Of a stretch of DNA of 19,217 nt, positions 8,059 through 13,966 are shown piece by piece. Numbering within the stretch: position 1 is the stretch's first letter; every line of letters starts with the position of its first letter. The position numbers and the translations under genes are program-made. Location of the stretch: contig DXVZ01000085.1 in NCBI GenBank assembly GCA_019417125.1, forward strand, positions 1-19,217. Direction: 5' to 3'. Below the pieces are notes generated by a model. It made no database searches, was not told the DNA's origin, and saw nothing but the letters and a program-made list of their open reading frames with translations. The stretch comes from Phascolarctobacterium sp. Lineage in GTDB: Bacteria > Bacillota > Negativicutes > Acidaminococcales > Acidaminococcaceae.

Positions 8059-8081
8059 AGATAATCCGGTAGTTATCCGGT
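8059..8081 (-). repeat. Tandem 11/12-bp repeat in the gcv operon leader
   Basis: Read on the minus strand, ACCGGATAACT is followed at once by ACCGGATTATCT. The two copies sit between the predicted transcription start (about 8085) and the gcvT ribosome binding site (8047-8053). They could be a tandem binding site for a regulator, or chance in a short leader. The repeat is seen directly; any function is inference. Confidence 0.45.
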
Positions 8082-8091
8082 ATATATTTTC

Positions 8092-8120
8092 ATTATATAC
8101 TAACAAAAAGCGCTGTTCAA
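8092..8120 (-). promoter_or_regulatory. Promoter of the gcvT-lpdA operon
   Basis: On the minus strand, TTGAAC (8115-8120) and a perfect TATAAT (8092-8097) are 17 bp apart. Transcription would start near 8085 and leave a leader of only about 50 nt before gcvT. This length cannot hold a glycine riboswitch. No other gene lies between this promoter and gcvT, so it likely drives all six genes down to the terminator at 1375-1406. Confidence 0.85.
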
Positions 8121-8140
8121 CCGTCTTTACGTCAGCTTAT

Positions 8141-8192
8141 GCAAAATAAAATAACCACGGTATAAATAAAATTAACTTATACCATGGTTATT
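8141..8192 (-). terminator. Terminator after the HD-domain gene
   Basis: The arms 8150-8165 and 8177-8192 pair along 16 bp around an 11-nt loop. In the minus-strand RNA the single non-Watson-Crick position is a G-U pair, whereas in the plus-strand RNA it would be a C-A mismatch. A T-rich tail follows on the minus strand (8149 to 8141). It lies 90 bp past the HD gene stop and about 20 bp upstream of the gcv promoter, insulating the two units. Confidence 0.75.
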
Positions 8193-8282
8193 AACAACAA
8201 ATTATCAAACTCAAATTTTTAGGCTTTACTTAAACAAATCCTAAATTTTTTTGACATTTTATTTTATATATCACATAATTAG

Positions 8283-9419
8283 TTATTTTACAATAACATT
8301 TTTTACAGCCTGGCGGATTTTATCCATACCGTTTTTGGTGGATGCAAGGCTGTCGATATACATCATGGAATACTGCGCGCCGATATAGTTGCGGAAGCGG
8401 TTGAAATGTTCGCCATCCAGCTCCGCCTTGCTCATGCCGTAATCTTTGGCGGCAATTTGTTTAAGAATAGCAACGGATTTTTGGCAGGCAGGCCCGCTAA
8501 GTACAAAGTCGTGGTCACCCAGGCTTACAATGTAACCTTCCTGCTTATGCGGGGTAGGAATGGTATCGTCGGCATTTACCAAGCCAAGTTTTTCGGCGTC
8601 CTTGCCGGCGATAATGGCAGCCGCCCTTAAATAACCGGCTACAACCTGTTCATCCTTGCCGGTGGGGATGGTGTGCGCACAAGACTGAGCCACAACTTCT
8701 TCTACCGGGAAGCCGCGGTAAATAACTTCGGCAATGCTTAAAATATGGTGCGCGCCGGTAGCGGCAATGGTGTATTCAGGCAGCGAAGCCTGGTCCTTCT
8801 GCCACTGGAACACCAGCGGTTTTGCCAAATCATGCAGCGCCTGCGCGGAGATAATAATATCGTGGCTGATATCGCTGTTGAAAATATCCTTGTAAGTGTT
8901 ATAAATACCTTCGGAAATAGAAAGGTTGGCAGCAGTGTGCGTTGCCAGCCCGCCCGGATATGCGTGATGGCTGGCGTAGCCGCTGCCAGGAGCGGAATAG
9001 AACGGCTGCGGCAGCTTGCCGTTATACGGCGGCAAAAGCTGCTCTGCCGAAATTTTAGAAGTATCAATCAACCCGGCAGCAGCCAGTTTATTATACAGCG
9101 CGCGTTTGCTGCCCGGCAGCTGGTAGTTGCTCATAAATGTAGGCATGGGGTTATTGATAATATCCATCGTCATGCTTCTTAATGAACTGTCTTTAATTCC
9201 GGCAACAGCGTCTTTAATTTCATTGTAAGAAAGCTGCACCAGTTCGGAATCTTTGGCAAGAGGTACAGCATCCGGCAGATTGTTGTAATTAGCGGCTTTT
9301 ACTTTAGCGACTGCGGCAAAGCTCATGCCCGGCATGTTAAGCATAGCTGCGCCGACAGCGGCACCGGCTGTCAGCTGCAAAAATTTTCTGCGCGAAATTT
9401 TTTCGTTAAAATTCGTCAT
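8283..9419 (-). CDS. Tat-exported HD-domain protein (putative metal-dependent phosphohydrolase)
   Basis: The 378-residue protein starts with a twin-arginine signal: SRRKFLQL at 9-16, then a hydrophobic stretch to about residue 35 and an AxA-type cleavage region (FAAVA). The mature part has the pattern HHxxxGGLxxHT at 151-162, then HD at 196-197, further His at 224-225 and H249. This His/Asp order is that of the HD metal-binding superfamily, and the HHxxxGGLxxHT piece resembles the YhaM exoribonuclease-type HD domain. No OB-fold precedes it. Substrate unknown. Export by Tat implies folding, probably with metal, in the cytoplasm before crossing the membrane. The ATG at 9419 is chosen because AGGAGGAG (9425-9432) fits it; an in-frame TTG at 9443 lies upstream of that site. 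It is a single-gene unit between two terminators. Confidence 0.82.
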   Translation of the reverse strand: MTNFNEKISRRKFLQLTAGAAVGAAMLNMPGMSFAAVAKVKAANYNNLPDAVPLAKDSELVQLSYNEIKDAVAGIKDSSLRSMTMDIINNPMPTFMSNYQLPGSKRALYNKLAAAGLIDTSKISAEQLLPPYNGKLPQPFYSAPGSGYASHHAYPGGLATHTAANLSISEGIYNTYKDIFNSDISHDIIISAQALHDLAKPLVFQWQKDQASLPEYTIAATGAHHILSIAEVIYRGFPVEEVVAQSCAHTIPTGKDEQVVAGYLRAAAIIAGKDAEKLGLVNADDTIPTPHKQEGYIVSLGDHDFVLSGPACQKSVAILKQIAAKDYGMSKAELDGEHFNRFRNYIGAQYSMMYIDSLASTKNGMDKIRQAVKNVIVK

Positions 9420-9458
9420 TGTTACTCCTCCTAAATAAAACAATTACAAGATACTTTG

Positions 9459-9464
9459 ATTATA
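9459..9464 (-). promoter_or_regulatory. Possible -10 element of the HD-domain gene
   Basis: A perfect TATAAT on the minus strand lies 40 bp before the chosen start, giving a leader of about 33 nt. No recognisable -35 is found at 15-19 bp. It could be a weak or activator-dependent promoter. The terminator at 9561-9591 separates the gene from the unit upstream, so some promoter is needed here. Confidence 0.3.
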
Positions 9465-9560
9465 AAGGAGGATTATTCAAACGCCATTAAGCGTATGTAA
9501 AAAATAAACTTGCTAAAGCGTTTAAAATACAGCACTTACTAAAATTTAAGTAAAGTCACC

Positions 9561-9591
9561 AATAAAAAAGGCATACGCCGCAGCGCATGCC
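9561..9591 (-). terminator. Terminator after the small secreted protein gene
   Basis: On the minus strand GGCATGCGC (9591-9583) pairs with GCGTATGCC (9578-9570), with one G-U pair and a 4-nt loop, followed by a run of six T. It lies 15 bp beyond the stop of the 9606-10034 gene and ends the flippase/M23/small-protein unit. Confidence 0.88.
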
Positions 9592-9605
9592 CATCAGCAT
9601 TAAAT

Positions 9606-10034
9606 TTATTCAGCGTTGTTTTCCTGTACTTGCAGCGCCGCCAAGCTAAACTCGGTAATTTTGGCGTTTTTGTCCAGCGTAAACACAATGCTTACTGCCG
9701 GTTCACGCGAAAAGCCCGCAATATAGGTCAGGCGGTCAGCTTTATCAAAACGCTCAAACGAAAAGAACTTGGTTTCCTTGTGGTTGCCGAATTTTTCTTT
9801 TACCTGGCGCTGCATAGCAATAAAGGTGTTCACGTTCATCTGCTGCGCAAGGTCGGCAGACATCGCTTTTTCAGCCTCCTTATAGCCCTGAGTGTCGCTG
9901 GCAACCAGCGCCGCAATAACCTTCTGCGCCGAATTTTCCGCACTGTTCAGCGCGCTGCTGTTTTCCGTAGCCAGGCAGGTAGCGGCAAACGCCAGCGTTA
10001 AAACCGTTGTTAAAAGCACTATAAATTTTTTCAT
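9606..10034 (-). CDS. Small secreted protein of unknown function
   Basis: The 142-residue protein has a clear Sec signal peptide (MKK, hydrophobic 4-19, likely cut after CLA at residue 22). The mature part is helical in its first half. Its end, YIAGFSREPAVSIVFTLDKNAKITEFSL, reads like the strand-turn-strand end of NTF2-like or DUF3887-type secreted domains. That likeness is weak and no family is claimed. C20 is preceded by AAT, not a convincing lipobox. GGAGG precedes the ATG by about 7 nt. It follows the M23 gene by 55 bp and precedes a terminator, so it is probably the last gene of that envelope unit. Nothing catalytic is visible. Confidence 0.8.
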   Translation of the reverse strand: MKKFIVLLTTVLTLAFAATCLATENSSALNSAENSAQKVIAALVASDTQGYKEAEKAMSADLAQQMNVNTFIAMQRQVKEKFGNHKETKFFSFERFDKADRLTYIAGFSREPAVSIVFTLDKNAKITEFSLAALQVQENNAE

Positions 10035-10089
10035 ACAATCGCCTCCGGTTAAATTTTTATATTTTTACCGCTTGCGCGGATGTTGTTAT

Positions 10090-10998
10090 TTATTTGGTAA
10101 GCATATACATCGGGTCAACATATTGCCCGTCCACCAGCACCTCAAAGTGGATGTGCGGGCCGGTGCTGTAACCGCTGCTGCCGGCAAAGCCGATAATATC
10201 GCCCTTGCGCACGGCTTCCCCCTCCGAAACAGCGACGCCGCTCATGTGCCCGTAGGCAGTTTCGTAACCGTTGCCGTGGTCCAGCTTAACGTAACGCCCA
10301 TAACCGCCGTTCCAGCCAGCCTGCTCTACCGTACCAGCAGCCGAAGCGTACACCGGTGTGCCAAAATCGACGGCAATGTCGATGCCGGGGTGCCAGTCAT
10401 AGCCGCCGCCAATCGGAGCCATGCGCCCGCCGTAAGGCGAACTGATTACGCCGCCCTCGCCCGGCCACAAATCAGGGAATAAATTAAGAGAGTTACTGCG
10501 TTTTTCCATCGCCAAAAGCAGTTCTTTCATCGAAGCTTTTTTACCGTCAATCTGCTGTTTAATGTTTTTGTTCTGTATTTCCAAAACGCCCAGCATTTCC
10601 GCCATACCCATTTCAGCAGGCCCGCCCTTGCCAGTATAGCCGGGCTGCACGGCAGTTTCACCGCCCTTATCGGCGCCAAGCTGCAAACCTGCCTCCGGGT
10701 CGCGTATCAGCGCACGGCGCAGGCGGCTTTCCAGTGTCGACATTTCGTTCATATCACGCAGCATTTTCTCGTTGCTGTCAAAAACCTCCTGCATGCGCTG
10801 CTCATACTCCGCCCTGTTCGCACGGAAATCGGCAAACTCCTGCTGCAAGGCGTGGTAACGCGCAAAGGCAAACGCCGCGTAAACGCCAAAGCCAATAGCC
10901 GCCACGGCAAACACCGCGCCTGCCTTAAACAGCAGCGCCGGTATTTTTAAAGTTTTTCCGTCCGGTGCGGTAAAAGTATAAAATTTGCTGCTTTTCAT
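10090..10998 (-). CDS. Membrane-anchored M23 (LytM-type) peptidoglycan endopeptidase
   Basis: The 302-residue protein has one transmembrane segment (about 26-47), an extracytoplasmic coiled coil (about 48-95), a Gly-rich linker, a second helical stretch (135-170) and a C-terminal M23 domain. The zinc motifs are intact: H203 and D207 in HPGID, H251 in YGHMS, and H282/H284 in GPHIHFEV. The enzyme is expected to cut peptide cross-links in peptidoglycan. With intact zinc ligands it is unlikely to be a degenerate EnvC/NlpD-type activator. An ATG at 11004 gives two more residues, but it is 1 nt from GAGGG (11006-11010); the ATG at 10998 is 7 nt away. That ribosome site abuts the stop codon of the flippase gene, so the two are in one operon. 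Confidence 0.9.
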   Translation of the reverse strand: MKSSKFYTFTAPDGKTLKIPALLFKAGAVFAVAAIGFGVYAAFAFARYHALQQEFADFRANRAEYEQRMQEVFDSNEKMLRDMNEMSTLESRLRRALIRDPEAGLQLGADKGGETAVQPGYTGKGGPAEMGMAEMLGVLEIQNKNIKQQIDGKKASMKELLLAMEKRSNSLNLFPDLWPGEGGVISSPYGGRMAPIGGGYDWHPGIDIAVDFGTPVYASAAGTVEQAGWNGGYGRYVKLDHGNGYETAYGHMSGVAVSEGEAVRKGDIIGFAGSSGYSTGPHIHFEVLVDGQYVDPMYMLTK

Positions 10999-11010
10999 CG
11001 TCATGCCCTC

Positions 11011-12624
11011 TTATTTAAAATAACCAAAACGCTGGCCTATTGCTAACACTCTGCGCCCAACAAAAGGTATATCTTCCAAATCTTCTTTGGTTAGGCCGCC
11101 AAAACCAGTCAGCGCCACGGCGTACACTGGTACGGCTGCAATCATCGCCAAAAGTATTGCCCACGCGCCGGTACCGCCTGCCGCAGTAAGCACGCCGTAC
11201 ACCACAGCCCCCATAATTGCCGATGCCAATGCTGGTTTTGCCACAGCGCCAAAGCTGAGCGTATAATGCGCGTGCTTGTAAATAAACATCATATTTAAAA
11301 CGGCGGCAATGCCAAAGTCTGCCAGCGTGGCAATAGCAGCGCCGTTAATGCCCAGCTGCGGCTGCGCTGTCAGCACAATGCTGAGCCCTACTTTAACCGC
11401 CGCCGCTAAAATCATAGCTATAACCGGCAGCGCCGTTTTACCCAGCCCCTGCAAAATGCCGGTGCTTATCTGGTGCAACCCCAGCAAAAAGATGCCGAAG
11501 CTCATAGTGCGGATAACGCTCCCCGCGCCCGGCGCATTGTAAATCAGCGCCGCCACATCGCCCGCCAAAAAGTATAAACCGACGGAACACGGCAGCGTAA
11601 TAATCATCGCCACGCGGAAAGCCGTGCTGATTTTTGCTTTAATGCCGCCAAAGTCCTTCAGCGTGCGCGATTCGGAAATAGCAGGCACCAGGTTTATCGT
11701 CATCGCCGCCGTAAAAATTGTGGCAAGGTTTACCAAAGGCACCGCCATGCCGGTTAAATAACCGAAAAACTCCGTCGCTTCCGGCACGGAAAACCCGGCA
11801 ACTTCCAAGCGCCACGGTACGATAACAAGGTCAAGATTAGCCACAACCGGCAGCATTAAGCTCGACATCGACACCGGCAGCGCCAAAAGCAGCAGGCGCT
11901 TGATAATTTTAAATGCCGGTTCAGCTTCTTTGCCGGCTGCCGCGCCCTGCATTTTATCTTTTAAGCTGCGTTTAAGGCGCGCGTAAAACCACATCAGCAC
12001 CAAAAGCGCGCAGAACGCTCCCACGCCAGCGCCCATGCTCGCGCCGCCTGCCGCGTATTCCAGCCCGTACGGCATAAACATATAAGCAAAAAGTATCATC
12101 GTCGCCACGCGCATCAGCTGTTCCACCACTTCGGAAACAGCTGTCGGCGTCATAATCTGCCAGCCCTGCAAATAACCGCGGAAGCTTGCAAGAAAAGTTA
12201 CAAAAAACACCGCTGGAGCCAGCGCTATGATGGAATAATACGCGCGCGGGTCACGAATCCAGTGGTTTTCAATAAGCCAGCCTGCGCCGAACCACAGTGC
12301 CGACGAAAACACCAGCCCGCTGATAAACAGCAGCCGCAGCGATACGTTAAACACCCTTTTAGCGCCGTTAAAATCATTTTCCGCCACCTTTTCGGCGGTG
12401 ATAATAGAAATAGCCACCGGGATGCCAGCCGATGATACCGTAATAGCCATTAAATAAATCGGGAACCCCATCTGGTACAGCCCTATGCCTTCGCCGCCCA
12501 AAATACGCGAAACGAAAATCCAGTTCAGCGAACCGATAACCTTAACTACCATGCTGGACGCCGTAAGAATGAGCGTGCCCTTTAAAAATTTTTTATTGCC
12601 TGTGCTGCCGTTAGTTTCTGACAT
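11011..12624 (-). CDS. SpoVB/MurJ-like polysaccharide (lipid-linked) flippase, MOP superfamily
   Basis: The 537-residue polytopic membrane protein has about 14 hydrophobic segments. The N-terminus (GTLILTASSMVVKVIGSL, then GEGIGLYQMGFPIYLMAITVSSAGIPVAIS) is the signature of the SpoVB/polysaccharide biosynthesis branch of the MOP exporters. Members move lipid-linked envelope precursors across the membrane; some complement MurJ for lipid II. It is first in a unit with an M23 peptidase, which supports an envelope role over drug export. The Shine-Dalgarno is weak (AGGACGG about 8 nt before ATG). The presence of a SpoVB-like gene does not by itself show sporulation. The exact substrate is unknown. 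Confidence 0.88.
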   Translation of the reverse strand: MSETNGSTGNKKFLKGTLILTASSMVVKVIGSLNWIFVSRILGGEGIGLYQMGFPIYLMAITVSSAGIPVAISIITAEKVAENDFNGAKRVFNVSLRLLFISGLVFSSALWFGAGWLIENHWIRDPRAYYSIIALAPAVFFVTFLASFRGYLQGWQIMTPTAVSEVVEQLMRVATMILFAYMFMPYGLEYAAGGASMGAGVGAFCALLVLMWFYARLKRSLKDKMQGAAAGKEAEPAFKIIKRLLLLALPVSMSSLMLPVVANLDLVIVPWRLEVAGFSVPEATEFFGYLTGMAVPLVNLATIFTAAMTINLVPAISESRTLKDFGGIKAKISTAFRVAMIITLPCSVGLYFLAGDVAALIYNAPGAGSVIRTMSFGIFLLGLHQISTGILQGLGKTALPVIAMILAAAVKVGLSIVLTAQPQLGINGAAIATLADFGIAAVLNMMFIYKHAHYTLSFGAVAKPALASAIMGAVVYGVLTAAGGTGAWAILLAMIAAVPVYAVALTGFGGLTKEDLEDIPFVGRRVLAIGQRFGYFK

Positions 12625-12662
12625 AAACGCCGTCCTAATCCTAAAAATAAATACTCATTATA

Positions 12663-12691
12663 ATTATCGCTTTAAAAATCTGTTTTGACAA
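12663..12691 (-). promoter_or_regulatory. Promoter of the flippase / M23 unit
   Basis: On the minus strand, TTGTCA (12686-12691) and GATAAT (12663-12668) are 17 bp apart. A second hexamer, TATAAT at 12657-12662, follows directly but its spacing to TTGTCA is 23 bp, so GATAAT is the better -10. The promoter faces away from that of the BMP lipoprotein gene, with the 12-bp palindrome at 12710-12721 between them. Confidence 0.7.
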
Positions 12692-12709
12692 GCCTTTTGC
12701 ATTTCTTTT

Positions 12710-12721
12710 CACAAATTTGTG
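12710..12721. promoter_or_regulatory. 12-bp palindrome between divergent promoters
   Basis: CACAAATTTGTG is a perfect palindrome placed between the two divergent promoters, about 20 bp from each -35 element. This is a common place for an operator that controls one or both genes. No known consensus is assigned, and a 12-bp palindrome in AT-rich DNA could be chance. Confidence 0.4.
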
Positions 12722-12740
12722 CGCATTAACGCTGCGGTTA

Positions 12741-12769
12741 TTGCACTTTGCGCTGCAACTTGCTACAAT
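12741..12769 (+). promoter_or_regulatory. Promoter of the BMP lipoprotein gene
   Basis: TTGCAC (12741-12746) and TACAAT (12764-12769) are separated by 17 bp. Transcription would begin near 12776, leaving a short leader with GGAGG at 12791-12795, 7 nt before the ATG. Confidence 0.8.
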
Positions 12770-12802
12770 TAAATATATAAAAATACGGACGGAGGTTAAA
12801 CA

Positions 12803-13897
12803 ATGAAAAAATTTCTTGCTTGTTCCCTCATCGCCATGCTCGCCTGCGGCGCACTGCTTGCCGGCTGCGGCGGCGATAAAAAAGACGAGGCTGCCGCTGG
12901 CAAAACCAAGGCTGCCTTTGTTTATGTAAGCTCTGCCAAAGACGGCGGCTACTCAATGTCACACGAGCTTGGCCGCCAGTACGTTGCCAAAAACATGCCG
13001 GACGTTGAAACTTCCTTTATGGAATCCGTACCGGAAGGAGCGGACTCCGAACGCGTTATTAACCAACTGGCAGCGCAGGGCAACAAAATCATCTTTACCA
13101 CCAGCTTCGGCTATATGGACCCTACCATTAATGTAGCCAAAAAATTTCCGGATATTACCTTTTTACACTGCTCCGGCTTTAAAACAGCGCCCAACGTCGG
13201 CACTTACTTTGGCCGCATGTACGAAGCGCGCTATGTTACCGGCATTGTAGCAGGCAAAACTACTAAAACCAACACCATCGGTTTTGTAGCAGCGTTCCCG
13301 ATTCCGGAAGTTATCCGCGCCATTAACGCCTTTACCCTGGGCGTACAGAGCGTAAACCCAGACGCTAAAGTTAAAGTTTTGTGGACCAACACCTGGTACA
13401 ACCCGGCAACCGAAAAACAGGCTGCCCTGACTTTGATTGACGCCGGTGCGGACGTTATCGCCCAGCACCAAAACACCCCCGGCCCGCAGCAGGCTGCCGA
13501 AGAACGCGGCGTTTACGGCATTGGCTATAATGTAGATATGTCTGCCAGCGCGCCGAAAGCTTCGCTGACCGCCGCTATTTGGAACTGGGGCCCGTTCTAT
13601 GAAAAAACCATCAAAGAAGTACAGGCAGGCACCTGGAAATCTTCCGCTTACTGGGGCAGCATGAAAGATAAAGTTGTTGATATTGCCCCCTACGGCCCGG
13701 CTGTAACCGAAGAAACCAAAAAACTTGCCGATGCTGCCAAGCAGAACATCATCGACGGCAAGCTGGTTGTATTCAGCGGCCCGCTGTATGACCAGAGCGG
13801 CGCAGAACGCGTACCTGCTGGCAAAGTTATGTCCGACCAGGAACTGCTTTCCTTTGACTGGTTCGTTAAAGGCGTAGACGGACAAATTAACAAATAA
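12803..13897 (+). CDS. BMP-family substrate-binding lipoprotein
   Basis: The 364-residue protein is a type 1 periplasmic-binding fold lipoprotein of the basic membrane protein (Bmp/Med/PnrA) family. The lipobox LAGC gives the acylated cysteine C22, followed by a short Gly/Asp/Lys linker. FVYVSSAKDGGYSMSHELGRQYV (about 39-61), TTSFGYMDPTINVAKKFPDITFLHCSG and the region GIGYNVDMSASAP are typical. Known family members bind purine nucleosides or related ring compounds and feed an ABC importer. No ATPase or permease gene is beside it; it has its own promoter and terminator, so its transporter must be elsewhere, or it acts alone as a sensor. The ligand is not predicted with confidence. Confidence 0.9.
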   Translation: MKKFLACSLIAMLACGALLAGCGGDKKDEAAAGKTKAAFVYVSSAKDGGYSMSHELGRQYVAKNMPDVETSFMESVPEGADSERVINQLAAQGNKIIFTTSFGYMDPTINVAKKFPDITFLHCSGFKTAPNVGTYFGRMYEARYVTGIVAGKTTKTNTIGFVAAFPIPEVIRAINAFTLGVQSVNPDAKVKVLWTNTWYNPATEKQAALTLIDAGADVIAQHQNTPGPQQAAEERGVYGIGYNVDMSASAPKASLTAAIWNWGPFYEKTIKEVQAGTWKSSAYWGSMKDKVVDIAPYGPAVTEETKKLADAAKQNIIDGKLVVFSGPLYDQSGAERVPAGKVMSDQELLSFDWFVKGVDGQINK

Positions 13898-13910
13898 TTT
13901 ACGCTTACAG

Positions 13911-13943
13911 GCGGCTCATGGCATTTCCATGCGCCGCTTTTTG
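13911..13943 (+). terminator. Terminator after the BMP lipoprotein gene
   Basis: The arms 13911-13921 and 13927-13937 pair over 11 bp with one mismatch and a 5-nt loop, followed by five T. It sits 14 bp after the stop. It lies only about 24 bp before the next start codon (13967), so it may also limit read-through into the UvrA2 gene. Confidence 0.75.
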
Positions 13944-13966
13944 TTTAAGCAGAAAGAAGCGTTATT

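Noticed and set aside
8205..8255. Second hairpin (TTTAGG / CCTAAA) after the HD gene
   Set aside because: Stem is only about six pairs with a long AT-rich loop and no clear T-run at the right place; the hairpin at 8150-8192 is a much better terminator.
8040..8282. Glycine riboswitch in front of gcvT
   Set aside because: The promoter at 8092-8120 leaves a leader of only about 50 nt, and the rest of the gap is taken by the terminator at 8141-8192 and AT-rich sequence without the conserved glycine aptamer cores that I could recognise.
9464..9480. Plus-strand AAGGAGG suggesting a small gene
   Set aside because: The first ATG that follows (about 9495) is directly followed by a stop codon, so no coding region can use it.
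13163..13885. Long open frame antisense to the BMP lipoprotein gene
   Set aside because: It mirrors the codon bias of the real gene, has no ribosome binding site that I can see, and its translation resembles no family; the plus-strand gene has lipobox, family motifs and a promoter.
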